A DNA stretch of 64,000 nt, taken from the NCBI RefSeq assembly GCF_003966895.1, contig NZ_AP018449.1, forward strand, positions 255,424 through 319,423. Direction: 5' to 3'. The notes below the pieces were generated by a model, which saw nothing but the letters and a program-made list of their open reading frames with translations, made no database searches and was not told the origin of the DNA. Source of the stretch: Methylomusa anaerophila (GTDB lineage Bacteria; Bacillota; Negativicutes; Sporomusales; Sporomusaceae). A program made the position numbers and the translations under genes. Within the stretch, counting starts at the first letter, position 1. Every line of letters begins with the position of its first letter. Below, one piece after another: positions 8,905 to 18,108 of the stretch.

Positions 8905-9456
8905 TTAGCGCCGGGCTTGCTTGTTAGGCTTAATGGCCAGCGAAGGGGAAGTTAGGGAGGAATCCGGCAACCCCTTCACATCGGCGGTGCCGCCATACTT
9001 CTTTTTTAGATCTTTTATATCGCCATATTGTAAGGTCCGCATCAAACAAGCGTCCACACAAGCCGGATTTTCCCCTTTATCGATTAAATCGGCACATAAG
9101 TCGCATTTTCCTGCTTTACCTTCTTTGGCAATATATTGAGGGGCTTTATACGGGCAAGACCGGATACACGCCCCGCAGCCGATGCATTTTTTTCTGTTTT
9201 GCGTGACGATACCGTCCTGGGGGCGCTTGGCAAGAGCACCTACGGGGCAGCTTGGCACACACTTGGGTTTGGCGCAATGGTTACAGGAAATCGCCAGGGG
9301 ATACGCCCAGGGATCCGGATATTTGCCGCCTTCGAAGTAATCGACTTTACGGAAAAGGACGCCCACTTCCAGGTTGTTTTTATCCTTGCAGGCAATCTGG
9401 CAGGTTTTGCAGCCGGTACAAACAGTCATGTCATAAAAGAAACCTTTTTGTGCCAT
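8905..9456 (-). CDS. DmsB/PhsB-type 4Fe-4S electron-transfer subunit
   Basis: An iron-sulfur subunit that passes electrons to the molybdoenzyme encoded just upstream. MAQKGFFYDMTVCTGCKTC starts at 9456 after a GAGAG site, 14 nt after the large subunit's stop; the longer frame is not needed. Four ferredoxin-type Cys clusters are visible: CTGCKTCQIAC, CNHCAKPKCVPSCPVGA, CIGCGACIRSCPYKAP and CDLCADLIDKGENPACVDAC. At about 183 residues it is the usual length of DmsB-like subunits. No DmsC-type membrane anchor follows, so the quinone link is missing or encoded elsewhere. Confidence 0.85.
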   Translation of the reverse strand: MAQKGFFYDMTVCTGCKTCQIACKDKNNLEVGVLFRKVDYFEGGKYPDPWAYPLAISCNHCAKPKCVPSCPVGALAKRPQDGIVTQNRKKCIGCGACIRSCPYKAPQYIAKEGKAGKCDLCADLIDKGENPACVDACLMRTLQYGDIKDLKKKYGGTADVKGLPDSSLTSPSLAIKPNKQARR

Positions 9457-9470
9457 ATCTCTCACACCCT

Positions 9471-12062
9471 TCATAAAACAATTCGCTGCGGCCACTCCAC
9501 ATCAGGCAGGAGCTCTTGGTCATATTTCTCCACTTTCACGTTGCAGGAATTGGCGCCCATGTGGCCTTGGCCGGTGGGAATCCCGCCTTCAAGAATATTG
9601 ACATTGCCGCTTTTATCCACGCTATTTTCCTCATCAAGCTCAATCCAGGCGCCCTGACCGAGGGTTACCACTCCGGGCATCATCCTTTCCGTTAGATACA
9701 AAGGCCGGACGACGACACCGTGGCGGCTGGCGATTTTAACGATATCCCCCTGTTTCAGGCCCAAACTCCTGGCATCGCTGGTATTCATGATAAATTCTTG
9801 CGGGAAAGCTTCCCGCAGCCAGGGGACATTGTCAAAGAGGGAATGCGTTCGGCGGGGATAATGAATAGTATATAACTGAAGCGGGTATTCCCCTTTTACT
9901 TTGTTATTCCAATCTTGAAAAGTGTCCTCGTATCCTTCTTCCGGTTTCTCATATTTGGCAATCGGCGCTTTAACCGTCCACCCGTAGCTGGTGATTTTAT
10001 CGGCCAATTTTTGGGAGTGAATCTCAATTTTTTTACTTGGCGTCGCCCGCGGATACTTCTCAGGATTATTGCGGTAATCCTCCAATTCGGTGAAACCGAA
10101 ATGATCGCCCGGTGCCCGTTGTACCTGATAAATCCCCTTTTCCCGGAATTCCCGGAATGCAATCCGTCCGGTTTGCGGTTTGCCGGTAACCCCCAATTCT
10201 TCGATATCTTCTTCCGTAATCGTAACAAGCTTTTCATAATCTTGGCCGTTATCGGCAATAACCATGGCGCCGGCAGCCTGGTTAAATACTTGTTGTTTCA
10301 ATGGAACGGGGTCGATTTGTTTTGCATCAAGACCCAAACGTTTGCCGATTTCCACAGCGACCCAAATATCATCTTTGGCTTCAAAGACGGGATCCACCAC
10401 CTGACTGAACCACAGAAGAATTTCGCGGTTGCTGCTAAAGGAAGTGCCGTAACCGATAAAACCGCCGTACTTTTCCCACTGCGTGGTTATAGGCAGCACA
10501 ATATCCGAAAATTTTGCCTGCGTATTCAAATTGAAGGCCTGAGTTACCACGAATTCCAGTTTTTCCCGATGGGCTTCGATACCTTTGGCGGCGCCCATTT
10601 TTTGATTGAGGGTGGCCACTGCGTCATAATAGACGCAACGGATGTCAATATCTCGCCTGTCATTCTTGCCGGCGGTGTATTTTCCCGTTAACACGGCATC
10701 CCATAACTCATTCTGATTGATAGATGAAGTTAGAGGGTTTTTGATTGCCGGAACTCCTGGGTCGCCGGCTTTGACTAAACCAGGACCGGCATTGCCGGCG
10801 CGATTATGGCAGCTTAATCCCGTTCCGGCACCGGGAACGCCGATATTGCCGGTCATGCAGGCTAGGGTTATAAATGCTTGCGCCGTTTGCTCGGCCCGAT
10901 GCGTCCGGGTGGAGGCGCCGCCGCAGATGACTGACGCCGGTTTTGTCGTAGCATACTCAATGGCCAGCCGCCTAATCTTTTCGGGAGCCACGCCGCAAAT
11001 TTCGGCTGCCCATGCCGGTGTTTTGGGCTGGCCGTCCTCAATTCCTAATACATAGTCCTTAAAATTTTCTTTCGGATCCGCTCCTGCCGGCATATGGCCG
11101 GCGTCAAAGCCAACAGTACATTTGTTGAGAAATTCCCAGTCAATCAGAGGCCGTGCCGGTGAATCCTCAGTAATCATCACATACGCCATCCCCAGCAATA
11201 ACGCCGCATCGGTAGCCGGCCGGATGGGAATCCATTCATCCGCCAGTACTCTGGCTGTGTCGGTGTAGAAAGGATCAATGAAAATAAATTTTGCGCCGGC
11301 CTTCCTGGCCTGCAAAAAATTGTACGCCGGGTTACCCCCCGAACTCCAGGCCGGATTTGCTCCCCACATAATGATCAATTTGGATTGTCTCAGACGCAGC
11401 CGGTCGTTGCCGGTGCTTGAGTACGCATCCCCATATGGTCCCATGACCGCCGGGCCTACGTCAACCCAAGTGCCCCAGGAGGTGGAACCCCAGGAGGTAG
11501 TATAACCGCCAAAAAGAGATAAGGTCCGTTCCATCCCTTGCCTGACCTGCCCCAGGATGGCCTGATTACCGTAGGCCGCCTTGATACGCTTCAATTCATC
11601 GGCCACAAGGTCTAATGCCTCGTCCCAGGAAATTCGCACCCACTCGTCCCTGCCGCGCAATTCCTTATTGCCGCCGCCAGGTTGCCAATGCTTCCGCTTC
11701 ATGGGATATTTAAGGCGGTCAGCCCCCAGAACCTGCTGCCGCTGCGCCCGCCCGCGCCAACAAGCTCTTTGTTGCGGAAAATCAGGCGAATCCGGGTGCG
11801 TATCATCAGTTTTTTGCCGGACCACTACCCCGTCTATTACGTAAGCTTTGAGTACACACCGTCCGCCGCAATTGTGCCAGCAGGCGGCGTTAACCCACCG
11901 GCCTTCCTGATTGATTCCGTTTGCGAAAGCAGCTTCCGCCCGGAAAAGTCCGCAAACGGGAAATGTCATGACGGCAACGGTACCGGCAACGGCTGTTCCG
12001 GTCATTTCAAGAAAAGTTCGACGGCTAATGGGATAGTACTTCGCTTTTTCCAACAGATTCAT
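9471..12062 (-). CDS. DMSO reductase-family molybdopterin oxidoreductase, catalytic subunit (DmsA-like)
   Basis: An 863-residue bis-MGD molybdoenzyme. It begins with a twin-arginine signal (SRRTFLEMTG followed by a hydrophobic stretch), so it is exported folded by Tat. The N-terminal 4Fe-4S site is in CWHNCGGRCVLKAYV with a further Cys in QQRACWRGRAQR. SWGSTSWGTW near residue 190 is where family members carry the Ser molybdenum ligand. The C-terminal cofactor-cap region (NTSDARSLGLKQGDIVKI) is present. The substrate could be a sulfoxide, N-oxide or another oxyanion. GGAGGTGATAATGGT precedes the ATG. Operon order is PK-domain protein, TorD-like, this gene, FeS subunit. Confidence 0.85.
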   Translation of the reverse strand: MNLLEKAKYYPISRRTFLEMTGTAVAGTVAVMTFPVCGLFRAEAAFANGINQEGRWVNAACWHNCGGRCVLKAYVIDGVVVRQKTDDTHPDSPDFPQQRACWRGRAQRQQVLGADRLKYPMKRKHWQPGGGNKELRGRDEWVRISWDEALDLVADELKRIKAAYGNQAILGQVRQGMERTLSLFGGYTTSWGSTSWGTWVDVGPAVMGPYGDAYSSTGNDRLRLRQSKLIIMWGANPAWSSGGNPAYNFLQARKAGAKFIFIDPFYTDTARVLADEWIPIRPATDAALLLGMAYVMITEDSPARPLIDWEFLNKCTVGFDAGHMPAGADPKENFKDYVLGIEDGQPKTPAWAAEICGVAPEKIRRLAIEYATTKPASVICGGASTRTHRAEQTAQAFITLACMTGNIGVPGAGTGLSCHNRAGNAGPGLVKAGDPGVPAIKNPLTSSINQNELWDAVLTGKYTAGKNDRRDIDIRCVYYDAVATLNQKMGAAKGIEAHREKLEFVVTQAFNLNTQAKFSDIVLPITTQWEKYGGFIGYGTSFSSNREILLWFSQVVDPVFEAKDDIWVAVEIGKRLGLDAKQIDPVPLKQQVFNQAAGAMVIADNGQDYEKLVTITEEDIEELGVTGKPQTGRIAFREFREKGIYQVQRAPGDHFGFTELEDYRNNPEKYPRATPSKKIEIHSQKLADKITSYGWTVKAPIAKYEKPEEGYEDTFQDWNNKVKGEYPLQLYTIHYPRRTHSLFDNVPWLREAFPQEFIMNTSDARSLGLKQGDIVKIASRHGVVVRPLYLTERMMPGVVTLGQGAWIELDEENSVDKSGNVNILEGGIPTGQGHMGANSCNVKVEKYDQELLPDVEWPQRIVL

Positions 12063-12084
12063 ACCATTATCACCTCCGTAATCA

Positions 12085-12786
12085 TTAAGATTGGATCACC
12101 TCAACATTGATCAGTTCCCCGAGAGCTTCGAGATCAATCTGCAGATAACCGTCCAGAATGGCCGCCATTCCCTGGTAGAAACCTGTGCCGGCATGTTGAC
12201 GGATATCCCGGGCTAAAGCCGGTACCCAGTTTAATAGGTGATTTTTTAAAAACAGCTTGCTGTCGCGGAGAATTTCCCGGATTTCCGGTGATTGGGCATT
12301 GGACTTCTCTCTGGCCAGACAGGCCAACTGGTACATAAAATCCAATTCAAGACCCAGATGATCATCCGCTTCCTGGCGATAGTTCCTGGGTAAAAAACCG
12401 TATTGGAAATAAGCGCACCGGACCGCAAAGGTTGATTCCTGAAAAAGCAAACGTTCCTCAGACAAATAAGCCGACTCCCAAAGCGGCGCCGGCAACTGGT
12501 AAGGGCCAATGAACAACTTGGTGTAATCCCAACGCAACCGGTCATAAATCTTCTCATTCAAAACATCATACTCCCGCAGGTAATCCGCAACCTGACAGAC
12601 TCCCCGGCCAATCATTTCACTTTCCCGGGAAAAAGGGAAATCTTCCATCAGACCTGCTTTCACTATGGTCTTCAGGTAGATTGCAGAAGGTTCCTCCAAA
12701 AATATCCGGCGTAAGAAATCATAGGCAAAAATTCTAACGTCCAGGGCAGGGTGAATATGCTCCCACTGGGGTTGACTCTGAATCAT
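12085..12786 (-). CDS. TorD/DmsD-family chaperone for the molybdoenzyme
   Basis: A 233-residue, mostly helical cytoplasmic protein. The stretches YDFLRRIFLEEPS, LRWDYTKLFIGPYQLPAPLWES and DHLGLELDFMYQLACLA are the signature blocks of the TorD/NarJ/DmsD (PF02613) chaperones, which guard the Tat signal and insert the molybdenum cofactor. The start overlaps the stop of the upstream gene by 1 nt (TAATG), showing translational coupling. The client is very probably the DmsA-like subunit encoded 22 nt downstream. Confidence 0.85.
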   Translation of the reverse strand: MIQSQPQWEHIHPALDVRIFAYDFLRRIFLEEPSAIYLKTIVKAGLMEDFPFSRESEMIGRGVCQVADYLREYDVLNEKIYDRLRWDYTKLFIGPYQLPAPLWESAYLSEERLLFQESTFAVRCAYFQYGFLPRNYRQEADDHLGLELDFMYQLACLAREKSNAQSPEIREILRDSKLFLKNHLLNWVPALARDIRQHAGTGFYQGMAAILDGYLQIDLEALGELINVEVIQS

Positions 12787-13385
12787 TATCTCGCGTTTTC
12801 CTGCGCTAATTTTTCTTTTACTTCCTCTATGTTCAGCGGATTAAGAGGCTTGCAAATAATTTCGTTGACGCGAAGGTTTTTAAAACTTTGGGAAGAAGCT
12901 GCCTGTATTACTAGGGCGGTGTCTGCTCCCTTGCCCGTCCCGGCCACCGCTATCACCTGTTCGCCGCTTTTTAGCAAGCCTGCATCTACGGCCGAAAAAA
13001 CTATTTCAAAACAGACTTTAAATCCCTGGGAAAAGGTACGCAGCAGATTGGCTAGGAGAGTAGGGGTATTGGATCCGTACAATTGATCAGTATGAAAAAG
13101 CATGGTGCCAAAGTGCACTTCATGTCCGGATTCCCGCAGAGTTTTAGTTAATTCCGGGGGAAAACGATTTTCTCTTTGCTTAAAATCAAACTGATGCGGC
13201 ACTACAATCAATTTAACGTCTCTGCCGGCAAATAAATCCAAAGCTTTTCGGGCCGTGGCGCCGGTTGTGGAAGCCAGCACCACACTCTGAATTCCCGAAT
13301 CTTTCAGTCTTTCTTGAACCAGGTTAAAAGTAATTTCAGTATTCTCCGGTGTAATCTCTTCGAAATAGACAATCTTTCTTTCCAT
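12786..13385 (-). CDS. Pyruvate-kinase C-terminal-like (alpha/beta) domain protein
   Basis: The ATG at 13385 (MERKIVYFEEITPENTE) follows an AAGGAGAG site. The longer open frame would be translated attenuator sequence. SVVLASTTGATARKALDLF and KLIVVPHQFDFKQREN match the PF02887-type domain seen alone in several anaerobes, and VIAVAGTGKGADTALVIQAA is its second conserved block. Such stand-alone domains have no assigned reaction. As first gene of the operon, coupled to torD and dmsA, it may be a small-molecule sensor or a maturation accessory. Confidence 0.65.
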   Translation of the reverse strand: MERKIVYFEEITPENTEITFNLVQERLKDSGIQSVVLASTTGATARKALDLFAGRDVKLIVVPHQFDFKQRENRFPPELTKTLRESGHEVHFGTMLFHTDQLYGSNTPTLLANLLRTFSQGFKVCFEIVFSAVDAGLLKSGEQVIAVAGTGKGADTALVIQAASSQSFKNLRVNEIICKPLNPLNIEEVKEKLAQENAR

Positions 13386-13411
13386 AATTTTTGATTTTCT
13401 CTCCTTCCAAA

Positions 13412-13479
13412 TAAAATAAAACAGGCTGTATTCCAAGTTAATGGAACACAGCCTCCAGCTTTTTGCCAGCCAGTTGTCC
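13412..13479 (-). promoter_or_regulatory. Attenuator copy 3, leader of the dms-like operon
   Basis: Outer arms ACAACT/AGGCTGT (one A-C mismatch); GG replaces GA in the internal loop; inner stem CTGGC/GCTGG. The terminator GGCTGTGTTCC/GGAATACAGCC follows. Nearly identical to copy 4 at 18.3 kb, including the promoter. Confidence 0.8.
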
Positions 13480-13557
13480 GTTAATTCAAACTCCATAATG
13501 CATTTAGAGGAAATAGCAGTATAATTTAGAACTTATTTCCGTATTAGCTTAGTCCAA

Positions 13558-13586
13558 ATTATATTACACATCAAGATTGTTGTCAA
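13558..13586 (-). promoter_or_regulatory. Consensus promoter for attenuator copy 3
   Basis: A perfect TTGACA, 17-bp spacer and perfect TATAAT on the minus strand. The spacing and spacer sequence are shared with the promoter at 18362. Confidence 0.85.
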
Positions 13587-13846
13587 TATTTAAGAAAAAA
13601 ACTTGTATATTCAAGAAAAAGTATAATCCTGGCGGATCTTTTGTCAACTCTTTTTAGTGATTAAATAACCCAGTCCGGAATATTATCTTGTTTAAATTCC
13701 TGAGGAGCTTGACCTTTAAACAGCAATTCCGGGTGATTGCTTTAGTACTTTGGTTGACGTCAGGTTAGGGTATACTTAAAATTGACAGTATGCTATTACT
13801 ATGGATTTAATTCTCCTCAGCAAAGAATGCGGGGGCAATTCATTAA

Positions 13847-13966
13847 TCAGTAATAATCTATACATAACACTATCAAATTTCGGGCGTTTAGGCTTACAAC
13901 CCCGAAATCGCAAATTATAACCGGCTGAAGTTCTACGTGTTTGGCAAGCCATTTATTATTAGTCAT
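13847..13966 (-). CDS. Possible 39-residue ORF
   Basis: The ATG at 13966 has an AGGAG site eight bases upstream and reads MTNNKWLAKHVELQPVI to a stop at 13847. I recognise no family. It could be a small peptide gene or the remnant of a longer one. The rest of the gap between 13587 and 13982 shows nothing I can name. Confidence 0.25.
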   Translation of the reverse strand: MTNNKWLAKHVELQPVIICDFGVVSLNARNLIVLCIDYY

Positions 13967-13982
13967 AAACCCTTCTCCTCAG

Positions 13983-14492
13983 TTAAATTGATTGCCCCTG
14001 TATATTTTTTAGAAAATTGAGGATTATTTGTTTATAGTTATCCTCGCGGTATTCCGCCGAAAAAATGATTTTTATCATGTCGTCGGCACTCACGAATTTA
14101 ACCGCATCAACCTCGCCAGCCTGCATTACCACATCCTCCAGGGAAACATCTATAGAGGTTGCCCAAATATCGATAAAGTTACTTTTTCTTTTGAGTCTGG
14201 CTATCATAGAAAGCTTTTTATGAGAAAGGGCAATTCCCAATTCTTCTTCGACTTCACGAACAGCTCCTGTTGCGCTATCCTCGCCGGCTAGTACGGCTCC
14301 ACCGGTCATATCCCACATGCCGGGCAGCACGCGCTTGCTCAGTGAACGCTTCTGAATTAAAAATTCCCCTTTGGCATTGATAAGGTAAACGTGTACTACC
14401 AAATGATATTCTCCCTCGCGAAACGGCTGACCCCGCTCAATTGTTCTGCCTGTTTTATTGCCGTTCGCGTCTAAAATGTCCCAAAGCTCCAT
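13983..14492 (-). CDS. NUDIX hydrolase (IPP-isomerase/YfcD-like)
   Basis: A 169-residue NUDIX protein. The NUDIX box reads GGAVLAGEDSATGAVREVEEELGI, with the catalytic REVEEE core, although the first half deviates from the GX5E consensus. The N-terminus ELWDILDANGNKTGRTIERG and LIQKRSLSKRVLPGMWD are typical of the subgroup related to isopentenyl-diphosphate isomerase, whose real substrates are mostly unknown. It forms a small group with the methyltransferase gene upstream (42 nt gap). Confidence 0.8.
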   Translation of the reverse strand: MELWDILDANGNKTGRTIERGQPFREGEYHLVVHVYLINAKGEFLIQKRSLSKRVLPGMWDMTGGAVLAGEDSATGAVREVEEELGIALSHKKLSMIARLKRKSNFIDIWATSIDVSLEDVVMQAGEVDAVKFVSADDMIKIIFSAEYREDNYKQIILNFLKNIQGQSI

Positions 14493-14534
14493 GTTACACC
14501 TCTGTTCAAACCTATACTTCTCTCGATAAAGTAT

Positions 14535-15278
14535 TTACACTTCGCCAACATAGCTATGAGTATTATTTAATAATAAGATCTTCCCATTGATGCTATATTT
14601 TTCAAACACTGCCGTCAAACTATCAATAAACGTTCTAAAGTTTTTGTCTTTTTTGTTCAGAGCGTATGATGCAGACAACGTATTGCCAATATAACTTTCC
14701 AGCGATAATATGCTATTGTTTTCAAAAATCCTGTAATCATATTGTCCCTTCCGGAAAAAGGCATTACATTTTTCGGCGTTTTCGCTAATACCCTTATAAT
14801 CAGGACAAAGCTTGCTGCATAACTCGTTATGTTCTTTAATAAAATTATTACTGCTGTCCCGTGTATTCCATACTAAAATAACCTTGCCGTTTGGCTTTAC
14901 TATCCGCTGAAACTCTTTTTTAGTCTTGTCAGCATCAAACCAGTGAAATGCCTGGGCGGCAGTAATGAAATCAACGCTTTGATCGGGTAATGCCGTATCC
15001 TCGGCACTGCCGTTAACAGCCAAAACACTGTCATAGCCTTGGCAGTAATCTATACAGGCAGCCCGCATATTTGCATTTGGCTCAACCGCATAGATGGTTT
15101 TTACCTTGTCGGCAAGCTGCTTGGTAAAAATGCCTGTCCCAGCACCAACATCAGCGACAACTGCGCCTGAAGATACACCAACGTCCTTCACAAGATAATC
15201 AATAAATTCCCGGGCATAAGCCGGACGATACTTGACATAGTTATCTACCCGGCCGGAAAAACGCATTTTACTGTCCAT
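14535..15278 (-). CDS. Class I SAM-dependent methyltransferase
   Basis: The start at 15278 (MDSKMRFSGRVDNYVKYRP) is chosen over the longer frame because AAGGGGG precedes it and the extra part runs over the neighbour's 3' end. SAM motif I reads VVADVGAGTGIFTKQLA, with AVEPNANMR as motif II and DFITAAQAFHWFD as the post-II region. It is about 247 residues, typical of the UbiE/COQ5-like (PF08241) group. The methyl acceptor is unknown. Confidence 0.75.
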   Translation of the reverse strand: MDSKMRFSGRVDNYVKYRPAYAREFIDYLVKDVGVSSGAVVADVGAGTGIFTKQLADKVKTIYAVEPNANMRAACIDYCQGYDSVLAVNGSAEDTALPDQSVDFITAAQAFHWFDADKTKKEFQRIVKPNGKVILVWNTRDSSNNFIKEHNELCSKLCPDYKGISENAEKCNAFFRKGQYDYRIFENNSILSLESYIGNTLSASYALNKKDKNFRTFIDSLTAVFEKYSINGKILLLNNTHSYVGEV

Positions 15279-15324
15279 CCTGGTTGCCCCCTTATATTTT
15301 CTGAACAATGCCGGCTGTAATCGG

Positions 15325-15906
15325 CTATGCAAAATCCGCATCCACCGGCGCTCCGTTCGTTCTGGTTTGACGGTATCTCTCGATAATATGCGCATCGGCT
15401 TCAAAAGCCATTTCCGGCAGCGGACCGGCCAGCGGAAACCATTCCACCGCTGCCACGTCATCGCCCGGTCTAAGTTCTCCGTCTATGGCCCTGGCTAACA
15501 AGACGACTACCAATGTATGTAAATTTACGGCCAAATAGTTGGACATAACGCTGAGGATTGATTGAATTTTTACCGTAAGCCCGGTTTCTTCCCGTACCTC
15601 GCGTCTGGCAGCCGTAAGAAAGTCTTCATCGAATTCAATAAACCCGCAGGGCAGGCACCACATTCCCGCCTGAAAAGCGCCCTCCGCCCGTTTGCCCAAC
15701 AATACCTGATCCTCTTTTACAATTAATACGGATACTGCCGGGGCAGGATTTTTATAATGTATAAAGCCGCATTTCAGGCATGCGCTCCGCCGGCGTCCTC
15801 CCTCCTCTGTTTCAGCGCATTCCGCGCCGCAGGAAGGGCAATATTTAAAGTCACTTGTTTCATTTGATTCAAGTTTATAAGAGACAAAAACCTGTTTATT
15901 TCTCAA
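15325..15906 (-). CDS. Zinc-ribbon NUDIX hydrolase (NudC-like)
   Basis: A TTG start at 15906 behind AAGGAG gives RNKQVFVSYKLESNE; the frame is open further upstream without a better site. The zinc ribbon CPSCGAECAET with ACLKCGFIHY is followed by the NUDIX box GFIEFDEDFLTAARREVREETGL. This arrangement is that of NADH-pyrophosphatase-like and related ADP-sugar hydrolases. No cofactor specificity motif is clear. Start uncertain. Confidence 0.7.
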   Translation of the reverse strand: MRNKQVFVSYKLESNETSDFKYCPSCGAECAETEEGGRRRSACLKCGFIHYKNPAPAVSVLIVKEDQVLLGKRAEGAFQAGMWCLPCGFIEFDEDFLTAARREVREETGLTVKIQSILSVMSNYLAVNLHTLVVVLLARAIDGELRPGDDVAAVEWFPLAGPLPEMAFEADAHIIERYRQTRTNGAPVDADFA

Positions 15907-16205
15907 TGTATTTTCATTCTCCTTACGTGGCTTTTCTCTCAACAATGAAAAATATATGGTTGGAACAGAAGAAAAGCCAATTGAAAAGAGATCATTTTCT
16001 TTTGTAAAAAGAAGATGATCTCCAGCAACCAACCGGTCAATCCAGATAGTATTAATTATTTTTTATTGTAATACACTATTTGGCAATTGTCAAGTTAGTG
16101 AAATCGCCAGTGAAATCACCAAACAATGTACTTCTTCACAAATATTTTCTATATGAAACGCATTAAAGAAAAGAATTGAAATTAGCGAGAAATTACAAAC
16201 ACTTT

Positions 16206-16258
16206 GAATATGTCAAAAGGACTGTCTCATTGCCTAAGACAGCCCTTTTGACATATTC
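16206..16258 (-). terminator. Long hairpin after the porin gene
   Basis: Arms GAATATGTCAAAAGG and CCTTTTGACATATTC, with inner CTGTCT/AGACAG, lie 5 nt beyond the porin stop. There is no strong T-run, so it may also protect the mRNA 3' end. Confidence 0.6.
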
Positions 16259-16263
16259 AACAA

Positions 16264-17649
16264 TTAGAAGCGGTAATTGGTGATGAACTGATAGCCGTCT
16301 TTATAGTCGTCGAATGCAGCCCCCGACTGATTTTTATCATAGGGCTTGAGTTTGTAGTATCTGGCTTCAAAGTCGGTATTTTTGGCTATGGTAACATTGA
16401 CGCCGAGGCCAAAGCCTTTTGCACCGTCCCCGGCTGTATAAACGTTGGTGTCCCAGTTATAAGTGCCATTACTGCCGGCAATATTTAGGTTATGGCCGAA
16501 ATTCGCAGAGTCAATCGCCCAGTTGCCCAAGCGGAGATAGTCAAGGTACAGGAAATAACTGCCCGGCTTTTGGAGGTTTTGAGTCTTCCACTGCAATCTT
16601 GTAAAGAACCCGTTCTTTTCCGCATTGGAAGGAAGATTGGCGGCATTGTTTCTCACACCTTCAGCGATAATGGTGAACTGACCGGTTCTAAAGGTTGTGC
16701 CGTAAGCCAACTGTTTGAACTTGTAACCGGTTTGTTCAGGCTGGAGGGCATTCAGGTAGCCGAGAGTTACATTGGCATTTTTATCAAATTGGTATTTTAG
16801 GCTGGCCAAAGTCACATTGACGCTGGTAAAAGCTGAACCAGTATTGCCAAGAGAATTTTTCCAGTTGCTGGTTAAATCGGCGTAACCGGCAGATAAACCG
16901 AATTTGCCAAATTTCTGGCTGATGTAGAAACCGTCAATTGCGCCAGTCCCCCACAGCAGTTGGTTTTGACCAAGGGAGGCGGCAGAGGAGAACGGGATAA
17001 AGCGACCTACCTGTACGGTGGTATCGCCTCTATTCCATTCAAATTCAGCCCGATCAACCGATACCGGATCGGTACCGGAAGTTTTTATGCCTGCGTTAAC
17101 AGCGCGATTATTGCTTCGGTTTGAGGCCTCCAGCCGGCCCAAAAAATTCAGATTATCGGCCACGTTTGCGGTCAGGTTCACACGGATCCGCTCCTCAAAA
17201 CGGGTCGGAGCAGATTTGCTGGTATTATTAGCTGCTAGCCCCCAGTTATTTTGATAACGAATACGGGCGTCACCGGTGAATTTGATGGAAGAAGCATTCT
17301 TCTCCAGGTTGGCGACGCGAACTCCCAAATTGTTCAGTTCGGTAGCAAATTCTGCTTGAAGTTTATCCAAAGCAGCCTTGGTTTCAGCGTCGGCTTTTTC
17401 CGAGTTAGCCAAAGCTTTAGCGACGATAGTAGCAATTTCGTAACGGGTAAGGGCTCTGTCGCCTTTGTAGGTGCCATCGCCATAGCCGCTGACTAAGCCG
17501 GCTTTAACCAGTTTGTTAACAGCGTCATAGGCCCAGTGCTGGGCGGGAACGTCCACGAAAGGATTGGCGGGAGCAGCCAGCGTGGTGCCGACAACGCTCA
17601 GACTCAACGCGGCTGCAAGAGCTAAAACAAAATTCTTTTTCTTTTTCAT
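16264..17649 (-). CDS. SLH-domain porin (OmpM-like) of a diderm Firmicute
   Basis: A 461-residue outer-membrane protein. A Sec signal (residues 1-25) is followed by one S-layer-homology domain (NPFVDVPAQHWAYDAVNKL, then ALTRYEIATIVAKAL), which tethers the outer membrane to pyruvylated or polyamine-modified peptidoglycan in Negativicutes. Next come a short coiled-coil linker and a C-terminal beta-barrel rich in alternating aromatic strands ending in FITNYRF, with a terminal Phe. RBS AAGGGGG. It is the clearest taxonomic marker in the window. Its leader is unusually long, with an attenuator and two copies of a structured repeat. Confidence 0.9.
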   Translation of the reverse strand: MKKKKNFVLALAAALSLSVVGTTLAAPANPFVDVPAQHWAYDAVNKLVKAGLVSGYGDGTYKGDRALTRYEIATIVAKALANSEKADAETKAALDKLQAEFATELNNLGVRVANLEKNASSIKFTGDARIRYQNNWGLAANNTSKSAPTRFEERIRVNLTANVADNLNFLGRLEASNRSNNRAVNAGIKTSGTDPVSVDRAEFEWNRGDTTVQVGRFIPFSSAASLGQNQLLWGTGAIDGFYISQKFGKFGLSAGYADLTSNWKNSLGNTGSAFTSVNVTLASLKYQFDKNANVTLGYLNALQPEQTGYKFKQLAYGTTFRTGQFTIIAEGVRNNAANLPSNAEKNGFFTRLQWKTQNLQKPGSYFLYLDYLRLGNWAIDSANFGHNLNIAGSNGTYNWDTNVYTAGDGAKGFGLGVNVTIAKNTDFEARYYKLKPYDKNQSGAAFDDYKDGYQFITNYRF

Positions 17650-17932
17650 TTTTTATTCCCCCTTAAAAATATGTAAGATTTCAGATACCAGTTAAGCAGT
17701 TTAAGAGGGTAATGCCTATTGAGCGTCCAGGTTTTCCTCAATAAATATATACCCTTTTTTTGCTCAACCTATCTTACCGCCGACCAAGGAGCCGCAATAA
17801 CAGCATCCTCCCCCCCTTTCTTATTCAGCCTTGGTTTTTTTGGCGAAAGACCGCATAGTTTAGGCTAAGTAGAAATGAAAAACTATCATGAATCTATGTC
17901 ACATTTTGTAAATTAATCTAAAGATAAAAATA

Positions 17933-18067
17933 ACTCCCCTTGCCAAAACCTTGCATGAGGAGGTTAAACGGTGCTATACTTATAGCAAGGTAGACCTCTT
18001 CTCTGAGGTTTGCTGGGCAGGAAGTCGCTCAACTCTTGGTCGGGGCGGGCGGCTTCCTTTTATTCCG
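17933..18067 (-). ncRNA. Structured-RNA candidate, tandem repeat copy 1 (strand uncertain)
   Basis: About 135 bp, closely similar to the copy at 18109. Minus-strand reading: stem GGAAG/CTTCC, a helix AGCAA/TTGCT enclosing CCTC/GAGG, a hairpin GCTAT/ATAGC, then a terminator-like CTCC/GGAG pair and TTATTTTTATC. On the plus strand the GGAAGTCG/CGGCTTCC stem is followed by TTTTATT, so the other orientation is possible. I cannot assign it to a known class. Confidence 0.5.
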
Positions 18068-18108
18068 GCGAAAGTATTCCAGATAATTCCAGGTATATAA
18101 TAAAAAAA

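Noticed and set aside
13386-13496. N-terminal extension of the PK-domain gene (open to 13496)
   Set aside because: The extra codons are the attenuator 3 hairpins read as protein; the ATG at 13385 has a ribosome site.
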